Source: Zoogloea sp. | Lineage (GTDB): Bacteria > Pseudomonadota > Gammaproteobacteria > Burkholderiales > Rhodocyclaceae | NCBI RefSeq assembly: GCF_028689785.1 | Contig: NZ_JAQVCN010000003.1 | Span: 62,001 to 126,000, forward strand | Reading direction: 5' to 3' | DNA: 64,000 nucleotides | In this document: piece after piece, positions 33,279-40,579 of the stretch | How positions within the stretch are numbered: the first letter of the stretch is position 1 | Layout: the number at the start of each line of letters is the position of its first letter | Translations under genes and position numbers: made by a program | Notes under the pieces: model-generated | What the model saw: only the letters and a program-made list of their open reading frames with translations | What the model was told of the DNA's origin: nothing | Databases searched by the model: none

Positions 33279-34370
33279 ATGAAAACCTTTCGCTGCACCC
33301 AATGCAATCACCCGGTCTATTTCGAGAATACCCACTGCGCCGCCTGCGGCGCGGCCTTGGGATATCTTCCTTCGCTGCTTGCCATGGGGGCCTTCGTGCC
33401 GACGCCCGAAGGGCCATGGACGCCGCTGGGTGGCGACGACGGCCATCAATGGCGGCCGTGCGCGAATTACAGCGCTGAGAACGTCTGCAACTGGATGGTT
33501 CCCGCCGACGACCCTGTCGAGCTGTGTTCCTGTTGCAGGCAAACGGAAGTGATCCCCGCCCTGGATCAGGGCGATAACCGTTTGTACTGGGCGCGGCTGG
33601 AGGCGGCGAAGCGCCGTCTGTATTACTCCCTCGACACCCTTGGGCTGGCTCGGCCGGGGTTGGCCGAAGACCCGGAGCGTGGGTTGCGCTTTCAGTTTCT
33701 CGACTCGATCGAGGGCAAAGAACCGGCACTCACGGGGCATGACGAGGGATGCATCACCGTCAATATCGCCGAGGCCGACGATGCCGAACGGGAGGCGCGG
33801 CGCACGGCGATGGGCGAGCCATATCGCAGCCTGCTCGGACACTTCAGGCACGAGATCGGCCATTATTACTGGGACGCGCTCGTTGCCAACGGCGCGTGCT
33901 TGCCGGCGTTCCGTGCGCTCTTCGGAGACGAACGCGCCGATTATTCCGAAGCCCTCGCCGTTCATTACAAAAACGGCCCGGCGCCCGATTGGCCCGATCA
34001 TTTCATCAGCGCCTACGCGACGTCCCATCCCTGGGAGGATTGGGCCGAAACCTGGGCGCATTACCTGCATGTGATCGATGCGCTCGATACGGCGGAGCAT
34101 TGGGGGCTGCACCTTGATGGACAGGCGGGTGGCCCCGCGGGTGCCGACCCCGCCGCCGCGTTCGCGATGCCTTTTCGCGAGCGCTTGACGTGCGGCTGGT
34201 TGCCTCTCGCCCGTTTTCTCAACAGCATGAGCCGCAGCCTTGGCCACGGCGACAGCTATCCCTTCGTGTTGCCTGACCCGGTGCTGGACAAGCTCGTTTT
34301 CGTCGATGAGGTTGTCTCGAGGGCACGTGGTCTTGACTGGCAGGCCTGGCCCCAGGCCGCGCCGGGTTGA
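33279..34370 (+). CDS. Putative zinc-binding metallopeptidase with N-terminal zinc ribbon (PF10005/DUF2248-like)
   Basis: The 363-residue product starts with a zinc ribbon (CTQC at residues 6-9, CAAC further on) and has a second cysteine cluster at CSCCR near residue 84. The metallopeptidase HExxH core is HEIGHYYW around residue 193, with downstream glutamate in HPWEDWAETWAHYLH as the likely third ligand. The family is annotated as putative zinc-binding metallopeptidase; no substrate is known. It has no signal peptide, so it should be cytoplasmic. It lies directly behind the Crp/Fnr gene and probably shares its transcript. Confidence 0.87.
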   Translation: MKTFRCTQCNHPVYFENTHCAACGAALGYLPSLLAMGAFVPTPEGPWTPLGGDDGHQWRPCANYSAENVCNWMVPADDPVELCSCCRQTEVIPALDQGDNRLYWARLEAAKRRLYYSLDTLGLARPGLAEDPERGLRFQFLDSIEGKEPALTGHDEGCITVNIAEADDAEREARRTAMGEPYRSLLGHFRHEIGHYYWDALVANGACLPAFRALFGDERADYSEALAVHYKNGPAPDWPDHFISAYATSHPWEDWAETWAHYLHVIDALDTAEHWGLHLDGQAGGPAGADPAAAFAMPFRERLTCGWLPLARFLNSMSRSLGHGDSYPFVLPDPVLDKLVFVDEVVSRARGLDWQAWPQAAPG

Positions 34371-34403
34371 AACCGAAATATCCATCTGGCGTCACTGCGA
34401 TTG

Positions 34404-34438
34404 GCAAATACGGCCTGCTCCATGCAGGCCGTATTTGC
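34404..34438. repeat. Long inverted repeat behind the zinc-peptidase gene
   Basis: Perfect 14-base arms (GCAAATACGGCCTG and its complement) flank a seven-base loop. It lies 34 bases after the peptidase stop codon and may end transcription, but no T run follows on the plus strand. Confidence 0.6.
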
Positions 34439-34458
34439 ATCTGCTTCGCCGACATGCC

Positions 34459-34525
34459 CGTAAGCGCATTCTCACATTCCATTCGGATGTGGCCGACTGC
34501 CCCGCCGCCGGGCCGCGGATAAAGT
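34459..34525 (+). promoter_or_regulatory. Shared-layout promoter P6, before csbD-like and DUF1328 genes
   Basis: CGTAAG (34459-34464), six bases, CTCACA (34471-34476), 16 bases, CCGACT (34493-34498), 21 bases, TAAAGT (34520-34525). The CsbD start is 85 bases downstream. Confidence 0.6.
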
Positions 34526-34610
34526 AGAACCATGCAGAAACAACTGCATCCCGGCAAAGCAAGCGGCCCCAGGCCTCACGCTCGCCGGCCAACCCAAAAG
34601 GAGAAAAATC

Positions 34611-34814
34611 ATGAACCGCGACATCATTGAAGGCAACTGGAAGCAACTCAAGGGCAAGCTCAAGGAGCAATGGGGCAAGCTCACCGACGACGACCTGGAT
34701 GTGATCGAAGGCAAGCGTGAAGTCCTCGCGGGCAAGATCCAGGAGCGCTACGGCGTCACCAAGGATGAGGCCGAAAAGCATGTGAAGGATTGGGAAAAGA
34801 ACATCAAGGTCTGA
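34611..34814 (+). CDS. CsbD family stress protein
   Basis: The 67-residue product shows the CsbD signature: MNRDIIEGNWKQLKGKLKEQWGKL at the N-terminus, then DVIEGKREVLAGKIQERYG. It is a highly charged, lysine-rich helical protein. CsbD-like proteins are strongly induced in general stress responses, but their biochemical role is unknown. AAAAGGAGAAAAATC is an excellent ribosome-binding site. The DUF1328 gene follows after 44 bases; both depend on promoter P6. Confidence 0.94.
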   Translation: MNRDIIEGNWKQLKGKLKEQWGKLTDDDLDVIEGKREVLAGKIQERYGVTKDEAEKHVKDWEKNIKV

Positions 34815-34858
34815 TCGTTTGATGAACTGAATCCGAAAACCACTCAGGAGAAACCGCC

Positions 34859-35026
34859 ATGCTGCATTACGCCCTTGTGTTCTTCGTGATCGCGCTGATT
34901 GCCGCCGTATTCGGCTTTGGCGGGATTGCAGCCGGTGCGGTGGGGATTGCAAAGACCCTGTTCTTCGTCTTTCTCATCCTCGCCGTTGTCAGCTTTATCT
35001 TCAATTCGGCGGGTGGCAAGGGATAG
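34859..35026 (+). CDS. DUF1328 small membrane protein (copy B)
   Basis: This 55-residue gene was found by reading from the CAGGAGAAACCGCC ribosome-binding site. The product begins [22 protein letters not shown] and matches copy A at 28841-29008 nearly residue for residue over the two membrane helices, ending in NSAGGKG instead of NALRGKT. It is the second gene of the CsbD unit. Function is unknown; the duplication within 6 kb under the same type of promoter suggests shared stress control. Confidence 0.88.
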   Translation: MLHYALVFFVIALIAAVFGFGGIAAGAVGIAKTLFFVFLILAVVSFIFNSAGGKG

Positions 35027-35086
35027 CACGCCGACCATGGAAGAAAGGCCATGAGCGATTAATCGGATGATCGCTCGTTTCAACCG

Positions 35087-35113
35087 GGGGACAGGCTGTC
35101 ATGGCCTGTCCCC
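35087..35113. terminator. Terminator-like hairpin between convergent genes
   Basis: Ten-base arms GGGGACAGGC and GCCTGTCCCC flank a seven-base loop between the convergent DUF1328 and AsmA genes. The T run is weak (TGATTTC). A smaller stem (GAGCGAT/ATCGCTC, 35053-35076) stands just before it. Confidence 0.6.
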
Positions 35114-35173
35114 TGATTTCGTCCACCGGCGATTCCGGCAGCTCCTTCGGCACCGCACTGCGGATGCGTGATT

Positions 35174-37081
35174 TCAGCGCGGAGCTGCTTTGCGGGGGCT
35201 GACGCCGAGCGTGGTGGAGCAGGGTGAGTGTTCGGCGCCGCCTGTTTCGATGAGCGGCAGCAGCGCGAGGGGCGGCGCAATCAGGCCCAGCGCCACGGCG
35301 CCCGCGATCCGGGAGCCCACGGGGAGCGGCTCGGGCCGCACCACCGGCTCGGCAAAGCTGCCGCCGAGGTAGAGCGGGCCGCGCAAGGCCAGGAGGCTGG
35401 TGTCCTTGGCTTCGGTGCGCAGATGCAGGTCGAGGGTTTCGTCGCGCAGGCTGATCTGACCTTTTCCGCGCACCCGCGTCCGTGCCGTGTCGAGGATGAG
35501 GGTGCGGGGTTTGAGTACGCCATTGGTGGCTTCCATGTCGGCGATGATGCAGCGGATGTCCTCGCGCTGGCCACCGGAGAGCCAGCTGACCAAGGAATTC
35601 GCCACATCCAGGTTGGCCAGGCGGACGAGCAGGCGGTCGGTGCTGCCGCCCGTCATCGCCAGCCCGAGCGTGCCGTTGGCGCTGGCCAGCAATTCGGCGA
35701 CGGATTGCCCGCGCATGGCGAGCGTCGCATGCCCGCCGAGCACGCCGGAGGTGAAGCGGCGCGAGTTTGTGTCGGGCAGGAGTTCGCGCAGTTGCAGGCG
35801 CGTGGCGCGCATGTCCAGTTTTGCGCTGGCGGGTTGCTTGCGGGTGTCCAGTTCCAGTTTGCCGTCGGTCACGCCCTTGGCGAGGCCGAGCTTGAGGGGA
35901 GAAAGGCTCACCTGGCGGTCAACAATCGTGAGCCGGCCCTGGGCCGAGTCAAGGGGCAGCCCGGTATTGCGGAAATCGTCGATGACGAAATCCAGATCCA
36001 CATTGGCCGCCGCAATTTTCTCAAAGCCGAGCGGGCGCGAGGGCAGGACCTTGCCCGGGCGTGGTGCGATCGCCTGCCCGCCGTTCGTGCGTGCTCCGAT
36101 GAAGCCGGACAGGTCGGCGAGATCGAGGCGTCCAGAGCGCAGCTTTCCAGCAAGCCCCTGGGGTGTGGTGCTGCGATCAATGCCCAGGTGCCCGCTTACG
36201 TCGCTTGACCCCACCTTCCCGTCAAGGTCCTGGAACTGCCAGCTTGCCCCGGTTCTCACCAGGCGGCCGGCAATGCGATAGGGCGGCGTGGCAGGGAGCG
36301 GAACGCCGGTCAAGGGGAACAAGCCCGCCAGGCTTTGCCCCGACAGGGTGAAGCGGATGTCGAGCCCGTCCATCTGCGTAAGCTCAGCGGCATTGCCGCT
36401 CACGCTGAAACGGGTTGGCCCGATGCTGCCACGGGCGTCCACCGAGTAAGGCTGGTTGCCATACAGAAGCCCCTGCACCACATCGGCCTTCCCCGAAATA
36501 TCGACCACCTCGCCTGCCCAGCGGCCCGCGACGGTGACATTCAGGCGCTCCTTGTCTTGCTCGGAGGTGATGCGAAGTTTGAGATCAACCTTGCGAGCCG
36601 GAAGGCGCAGGCCGAGTGTGCCATCGCGGATGCGGATCTTTCCGTAGCGCACCGTGAGCGGAGCCTCGTCGCCCTGCCGGCCGAACAGCCAATTACCCTT
36701 GCCGGCGGCATCTTCCTCCAGCTGGACATCGGCGCGATCCAGGTCCACGCCATCGAGCACCCAGGCGCCTTTCAAGCTTTCGCTCAGGTTCAGCGTGATC
36801 TGAAGCCTGCCCACCCTGGCCAGGTGAGGAGCCTTGCCGCCCGGTACGTTGGCCAGTTCGATCTCCTCCGCACTGAGGCTGGGATGGCGGCTCCACAGAT
36901 GGACGGAAAGGGGGCCGTTGATGCGGATCTGGCGTTCCAGATGGCCGCTGATCAGGTATTCGAGGGGGCGGCGCAGCACATTCCAGTCGAAAAGGGCGGC
37001 GCCAAGACCGATCACGGCCAGGGCTGCAGCGGCCTGGCGGAGACGTCTGTGGCGGTGAGTTGAAGGGGTTTGCGTCGGCAT
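35174..37081 (-). CDS. AsmA family envelope protein
   Basis: The 635-residue product has one N-terminal membrane helix (AAAALAVIGLGAALFDWNVLRRPLE region) and a long beta-rich periplasmic body with repeating L-x-L-x-G patterns. The C-terminal AsmA domain includes LDLHLRTEAKDTSLLALRGPLYLGGSF. AsmA-type proteins of the bridge-like lipid-transfer group are linked to phospholipid movement between inner and outer membranes. The gene has its own promoter P7 with the shared layout, placing it in the stress regulon proposed here. Confidence 0.9.
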   Translation of the reverse strand: MPTQTPSTHRHRRLRQAAAALAVIGLGAALFDWNVLRRPLEYLISGHLERQIRINGPLSVHLWSRHPSLSAEEIELANVPGGKAPHLARVGRLQITLNLSESLKGAWVLDGVDLDRADVQLEEDAAGKGNWLFGRQGDEAPLTVRYGKIRIRDGTLGLRLPARKVDLKLRITSEQDKERLNVTVAGRWAGEVVDISGKADVVQGLLYGNQPYSVDARGSIGPTRFSVSGNAAELTQMDGLDIRFTLSGQSLAGLFPLTGVPLPATPPYRIAGRLVRTGASWQFQDLDGKVGSSDVSGHLGIDRSTTPQGLAGKLRSGRLDLADLSGFIGARTNGGQAIAPRPGKVLPSRPLGFEKIAAANVDLDFVIDDFRNTGLPLDSAQGRLTIVDRQVSLSPLKLGLAKGVTDGKLELDTRKQPASAKLDMRATRLQLRELLPDTNSRRFTSGVLGGHATLAMRGQSVAELLASANGTLGLAMTGGSTDRLLVRLANLDVANSLVSWLSGGQREDIRCIIADMEATNGVLKPRTLILDTARTRVRGKGQISLRDETLDLHLRTEAKDTSLLALRGPLYLGGSFAEPVVRPEPLPVGSRIAGAVALGLIAPPLALLPLIETGGAEHSPCSTTLGVSPRKAAPR

Positions 37082-37111
37082 GCGTGCTTACGGAGTGAAA
37101 AACCTGCCTGC

Positions 37112-37178
37112 ATCTTAGGCGTGACCGGCGGGTTGCGGTGTCGGCAGCGGACGAGCGGCCTGTAAGACATATCCGGCA
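37112..37178 (-). promoter_or_regulatory. Shared-layout promoter P7, before AsmA
   Basis: On the minus strand: TGCCGG (37178-37173), six bases, CTTACA (37166-37161), 16 bases, CCGACA (37144-37139), 21 bases, TAAGAT (37117-37112). All four elements are good matches. Confidence 0.65.
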
Positions 37179-37269
37179 CGAATGCCGCCCGGCGCAACGC
37201 CGCGGCTGCACGAGGGCCCCGGCACGGGGGCTCGCCGCCCTGTCGGTGGCGAGTCTGATCCGACAGGGC

Positions 37270-37337
37270 CGACGGTCGATTCCTACAGGCCTTTCCGTTC
37301 TTGTCGGACAGATCGCGTCCAGGGCGACGAATACATT
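37270..37337 (+). promoter_or_regulatory. Shared-layout promoter P8, before the second BON gene
   Basis: CGACGG (37270-37275), six bases, CCTACA (37282-37287), 17 bases, CGGACA (37305-37310, inside the palindrome TGTCGGACA), 21 bases, TACATT (37332-37337). The first half-site shares the unusual CGAC start with P1. Confidence 0.65.
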
Positions 37338-37420
37338 GGAGCCATGGAAACGCAAACGCAGTGTCTGAATGCCGCTGCGATTCCTGATTCAACTTCAATC
37401 GAAAATCAGAGGAGAACATC

Positions 37421-37747
37421 ATGAAGAAGTCCGCCAAATCGATTCTTGTTGCCAGCATGCTGGCCCTTGCCACCGCGACCTCGGCCTACGCGGTCGAAAA
37501 GGCCCACGAGAAGTCTTCTGTGTCCCAATACGTGGATGACGCCTCGATCACTGCGAACATCAAGGCAAAGCACGCGGAAGACAAGGCGGTACGCGTCACC
37601 GCCATCGGCGTGGAAACCAAGAATGGCGTGGTGCAGTTGTCCGGCTTCACTCCGTCGGCAACCGAGAAGATGCGTGCTGAAGAGATCGCCAAGTCGGTCG
37701 AAGGCGTGAAGTCGGTCAAGAACGACATCATCGTGCGCGCCAAGTGA
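37421..37747 (+). CDS. BON-domain periplasmic protein (OsmY-like)
   Basis: The 108-residue product has a Sec signal peptide ending at SAYA-VEK (about residue 24) and one BON domain with VSQYVDDASITANIKAKHAED and VETKNGVVQLSGFT. It lacks the lipobox cysteine of its paralogue at 22097-22408, so it would be soluble in the periplasm rather than anchored. AGGAGAACATC precedes the ATG. The YqjD-like and OmpA-like genes follow on the same strand with short gaps. Confidence 0.92.
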   Translation: MKKSAKSILVASMLALATATSAYAVEKAHEKSSVSQYVDDASITANIKAKHAEDKAVRVTAIGVETKNGVVQLSGFTPSATEKMRAEEIAKSVEGVKSVKNDIIVRAK

Positions 37748-37761
37748 GCGCCCCACGGCTT

Positions 37762-37791
37762 TGTCCGGCGTGAGCTGCACTGATCCGGACA
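37762..37791. repeat. Inverted repeat between BON and YqjD-like genes
   Basis: Seven-base arms TGTCCGG and CCGGACA flank a 16-base loop, 15 bases after the BON stop. It may be a weak terminator or a processing site; there is no T run. Confidence 0.45.
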
Positions 37792-37837
37792 GGCCGTTCC
37801 TTTGAAATCAATTTCGAGATCAATTCGGGAGACGACC

Positions 37838-38176
37838 ATGAATGCCATCGAGACCACCCCCACCACGCCGAACGCTTCGACCACGCCGGGCAGCATCCGG
37901 CAGGTTGCCTCCGATCTTCAGGAGAGTGCTCGGGCAGCCATTCCCGGCGTGCGTCGCCAGCTGGATGCCACGGCGGAAGTTACCCGTGATGCCGCTGCCT
38001 CCGTCATCGACAACCTGCGCTGTGCGGCCCGGGACGCGGCTGAGGTTCTGCGACGCGACGCCCACCATTCCAAGCATGTGGCAGAGCAGTACATCGGCAG
38101 CAACCCCTGGCGTTCGGCGGCGATCATCGGTGCCGCCGGCCTCCTGGTTGGCGCCTTGCTCAGCCGCCGCCGTTAA
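37838..38176 (+). CDS. DUF883 (YqjD/ElaB-like) membrane-anchored protein
   Basis: From the ATG at 37838 (ribosome-binding site CGGGAGACGACC) the product has 112 residues. A helical, charged region is followed by one C-terminal membrane helix and an arginine end (SNPWRSAAIIGAAGLLVGALLSRRR). This is the YqjD/ElaB pattern; those proteins are tail-anchored in the inner membrane and can bind ribosomes in stationary phase. The N-terminal 25 residues are Thr/Pro-rich and unlike the family. It sits between the BON and OmpA-like genes. Confidence 0.88.
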   Translation: MNAIETTPTTPNASTTPGSIRQVASDLQESARAAIPGVRRQLDATAEVTRDAAASVIDNLRCAARDAAEVLRRDAHHSKHVAEQYIGSNPWRSAAIIGAAGLLVGALLSRRR

Positions 38177-38259
38177 GGCATCCGAGCGATCTCCGGGGGC
38201 CGGCCCTGATAGCAAAGCAAGCGGGCCGGGCATGCCCCCTCGAATTCGGGAGCAATTCA

Positions 38260-38910
38260 ATGAAGATGAATATCTTTCCCCTCGGCATGGCCGTGCTGAT
38301 CGGCCTGAGTGCCTGCGCGGGTATGTCGGAAACGCAGCGCAATGCCGGCATGGGTGCAATGGGCGGCGCCGTCGGTGGCGCCCTGATCGGCAAGGCCACC
38401 GGCAGCGACAAGGTGGGTCGTGATGCGGCCATCGGCGCAGGGCTTGGCGCCCTGGGCGGTTATGTGTGGTCCCAGCGCATGGAGGCGCAGCGTCAGGCCA
38501 TGAGCCAGGCCACCTCGGGTACCGGTGTCGAAGTGACCCGCACCTCCGACGACCAGCTCAAGCTGGAGATTCCCAGCGACATTTCGTTTGACGTGGGGCG
38601 CAGCGAGATCAAGCCGGAGATGCGCCCGATCCTCACACGTTTCGCTCAGACCCTGAAGGACAGTCCGGCCGCGACGATCCGCATCATTGGGCATACCGAC
38701 AGCACTGGCGAGGACCATGTGAATCGCCCGCTCTCGCTCGGGCGCGCCATGAGTGCCCGCGATTTTCTTGTGGACCGGGGTGTGTCCGCGGCGCGTATCG
38801 GCGTGGCGGGACGAGGCGAGCAAGAGCCCGTCGCCTCCAACGCGACGGAAGCCGGCCGGGCCAAGAACCGCCGCATCGAGATTTTCGTGGGCGAGCCGGG
38901 TGGCGCCTGA
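38260..38910 (+). CDS. OmpA-family lipoprotein with glycine-zipper region
   Basis: The 216-residue product has a lipoprotein signal with lipobox LSAC (Cys19). A glycine-zipper region follows (GMGAMGGAVGGALIG and GAGLGALGGYVW, residues ~30-70), then an OmpA C-terminal peptidoglycan-binding domain with IRIIGHTDSTGED and NRRIEIF. It likely anchors the outer membrane to peptidoglycan. It belongs to the YiaD-like group. Gene order suggests co-transcription with the BON and YqjD-like genes, under P8. Confidence 0.92.
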   Translation: MKMNIFPLGMAVLIGLSACAGMSETQRNAGMGAMGGAVGGALIGKATGSDKVGRDAAIGAGLGALGGYVWSQRMEAQRQAMSQATSGTGVEVTRTSDDQLKLEIPSDISFDVGRSEIKPEMRPILTRFAQTLKDSPAATIRIIGHTDSTGEDHVNRPLSLGRAMSARDFLVDRGVSAARIGVAGRGEQEPVASNATEAGRAKNRRIEIFVGEPGGA

Positions 38911-38936
38911 GTCCGTTGAAATGTGGAGGAGCAGAC

Positions 38937-39185
38937 ATGCGTGGATCCAACCAACACTGCTGTGATCTCGTACCGGTGCAGCCTGGGACGTGGGGCTGGA
39001 CGGCGACGGTAACGTTCATTGCCGCCTTGCTGCTGTGCTTCGGGGCGCTCTTTTCGAATCTCGTATTCGGGCATGAGGACACGGGCTGCCCGGAGAACAT
39101 GGCCCGTCTGCAACGCATGATCGGCCCCGCAGCCTGGTACGCATTCGATGAGTGCTTACTCCCCGCGCCCGCCGTGGCCAGCTGA
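38937..39185 (+). CDS. Small membrane protein of unknown function
   Basis: The ATG at 38937 follows the strong ribosome-binding site GGAGGAG, and the product has 82 residues. One membrane helix (residues ~20-43) is followed by a short, probably periplasmic, tail with two cysteines. I do not recognise a family. It lies 26 bases behind the OmpA-like gene and is probably the last gene of that unit. Confidence 0.65.
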   Translation: MRGSNQHCCDLVPVQPGTWGWTATVTFIAALLLCFGALFSNLVFGHEDTGCPENMARLQRMIGPAAWYAFDECLLPAPAVAS

Positions 39186-39403
39186 GCATCCTGCGGGCTC
39201 ACCTCGGTCGGAAAGGGGCGTGGGCTTTACGAAATGCACGGCCTTCTCCGCATCATCCTCACCGCCGAGCCCTTGGGCTTACCCTCTGCAGTCGTCCCCA
39301 AGGGGCCGGGGCTGCGTGTGAGCAGACTGGCAGGCAAGAAGATGCTCATGGCGAGGATGAGGTGAGGTCGCTGTCCGAAAGCTCCGATTCAGAAAGAAAT
39401 GAC

Positions 39404-39817
39404 ATGGATGCCCCCCAAAAGCAGCCACTTCGGGTGGTGCTGGTAGAAGACTCCGCGGTTCTGCGGGATATTCTGTCGGCAATCCTCGGCGGCATCAGCA
39501 CGCTCGAGATCGTCGGGGCTGCAGACAGCGAAGCAGCTGCCCTGGCCCTTCTTGCCCAAGTCCGCCCTGATCTGCTCATCGTCGATCTGGAGCTTAAGGC
39601 GGGCACCGGCCTTGGAATCCTGGCCACGATCCACGCCATGCCGGAGCACTTCGGCTCGCCGCGGGCGGTAGTGTTTTCAAACCATTCCCATCTGGCGCTC
39701 AGGGCACGCTGCAGGGCGCTCGGGGTGGCGGCATTCTTCGACAAGTCCTTTCAAATGGATGAGTTGCTCAGCTACATGGATGGGGTAGCGGGGCAGGGCA
39801 CGCCCCTTGCCGTTTGA
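39404..39817 (+). CDS. Single-domain response regulator (orphan receiver B)
   Basis: The 137-residue product is a lone receiver domain with VEDS at residues 14-17, phosphorylation site Asp61 in LIVDLEL and the lysine in FFDKSF. It is a paralogue of receiver A at 22591-22989: the last ~40 residues are almost the same. Receiver A and B thus flank the stress-gene block on its two sides. No kinase gene is adjacent. I chose the ATG at 39404 because the sequence before it, although open to 39152, is not receiver-like. Confidence 0.88.
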   Translation: MDAPQKQPLRVVLVEDSAVLRDILSAILGGISTLEIVGAADSEAAALALLAQVRPDLLIVDLELKAGTGLGILATIHAMPEHFGSPRAVVFSNHSHLALRARCRALGVAAFFDKSFQMDELLSYMDGVAGQGTPLAV

Positions 39818-39982
39818 GCTGCGCCGCGTGATCGTGGTGGGCGGGGCTTGCACGGGCCGACTGGCCGATTTGCTTGAGTAAGCTCGGCCTGAGCTGGGCC
39901 GCGCCAGGTCCGGGCCTTGTCCGCTCCCGGCATCTGCAGGCAGTGCGGGCGGTGCCCCACCTCCTTCCTACAGCGCGAGCGG

Positions 39983-40001
39983 GGGCCGTACAATACGGCC
40001 C
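39983..40001. promoter_or_regulatory. Inverted repeat overlapping a TACAAT -10 before ubiC
   Basis: Eight-base arms GGGCCGTA and TACGGCCC flank CAA, 24 bases before the ubiC start, and the sequence contains TACAAT (39989-39994). It may be the ubiC core promoter with a hairpin in the leader; no clear -35 was seen. Confidence 0.4.
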
Positions 40002-40024
40002 GCCCGCTTCAACCCCCGCATTCC

Positions 40025-40579
40025 ATGACCCTCGCCCACTTTCCGGGCCGCGACCCTTTTCGCATTGCTGCCTGGCAAGCCCCCCGGCCGATGCGCGGCT
40101 GGCTGACCGACGACAGCTCGCTGACCGCCCGTATCCGATCCCGCTGCGGGCACTTCTCGCTGCAGGTGGTGAGCCAGGGCAAGGGGCGGGTGATGCCCGA
40201 CGAGCGGGCTGCGCTGGGCGTCCGTCACCACGGCGATCTGTGGATCCGCGAGGTCTTGCTGATCGCCGATGGCGCACCGGTAGTGTTCGCCCGCTCGCTG
40301 GTGCCGGAGACCGGCATCCCGGCTGTCTGGCACCTCTTGCACGGGCTGGGTGGGCGGCCCCTGGCCAATGTGCTGTTCAACGATCCCCGGGTACGGCGCT
40401 CGCCCTTGGAGGCGGCTCGCCTGGATGCCCGCGATTCACGCTGGCATCATGCCGCAAGGGCCACCGGCGAACCTACCCTGCCGTCCCTGTGGGCTCGCCG
40501 TTCGGCCTTCAAGCGGGGCGGAGCGCCCCTCCTGATCACCGAAGTCTTCCTGCCCGCCATCCGGAACCTGGCCCCATGA
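40025..40579 (+). CDS. ubiC: Chorismate lyase
   Basis: The 184-residue product matches chorismate pyruvate-lyase: [16 protein letters not shown] near the N-terminus, VWIREVLL-like segment ([12 protein letters not shown]) and the arginine in FARSLVP. The C-terminal half has [23 protein letters not shown]. It converts chorismate to 4-hydroxybenzoate, the first committed step of ubiquinone synthesis. Its stop overlaps the ubiA start by four bases. 4-Hydroxybenzoate-type acids are also the kind of aromatic starter used by aryl polyenes, though no link to the cluster is shown here. Confidence 0.93.
   Translation: MTLAHFPGRDPFRIAAWQAPRPMRGWLTDDSSLTARIRSRCGHFSLQVVSQGKGRVMPDERAALGVRHHGDLWIREVLLIADGAPVVFARSLVPETGIPAVWHLLHGLGGRPLANVLFNDPRVRRSPLEAARLDARDSRWHHAARATGEPTLPSLWARRSAFKRGGAPLLITEVFLPAIRNLAP

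Larger units (their letters stand above)
37082..37420. other. Divergent intergenic region between AsmA and the second BON gene
   Basis: This 339-base region holds no convincing gene. It carries two back-to-back promoters of the shared layout, P7 for AsmA (minus) and P8 for BON (plus), separated by about 90 GC-rich bases. Short frames inside it lack ribosome-binding sites. Confidence 0.75.

Noticed and set aside
39961-39978. CCTACA half-site before ubiC as another member of the shared promoter set
   Set aside because: There is no partner half-site six bases upstream and no -10 hexamer 49-50 bases downstream.
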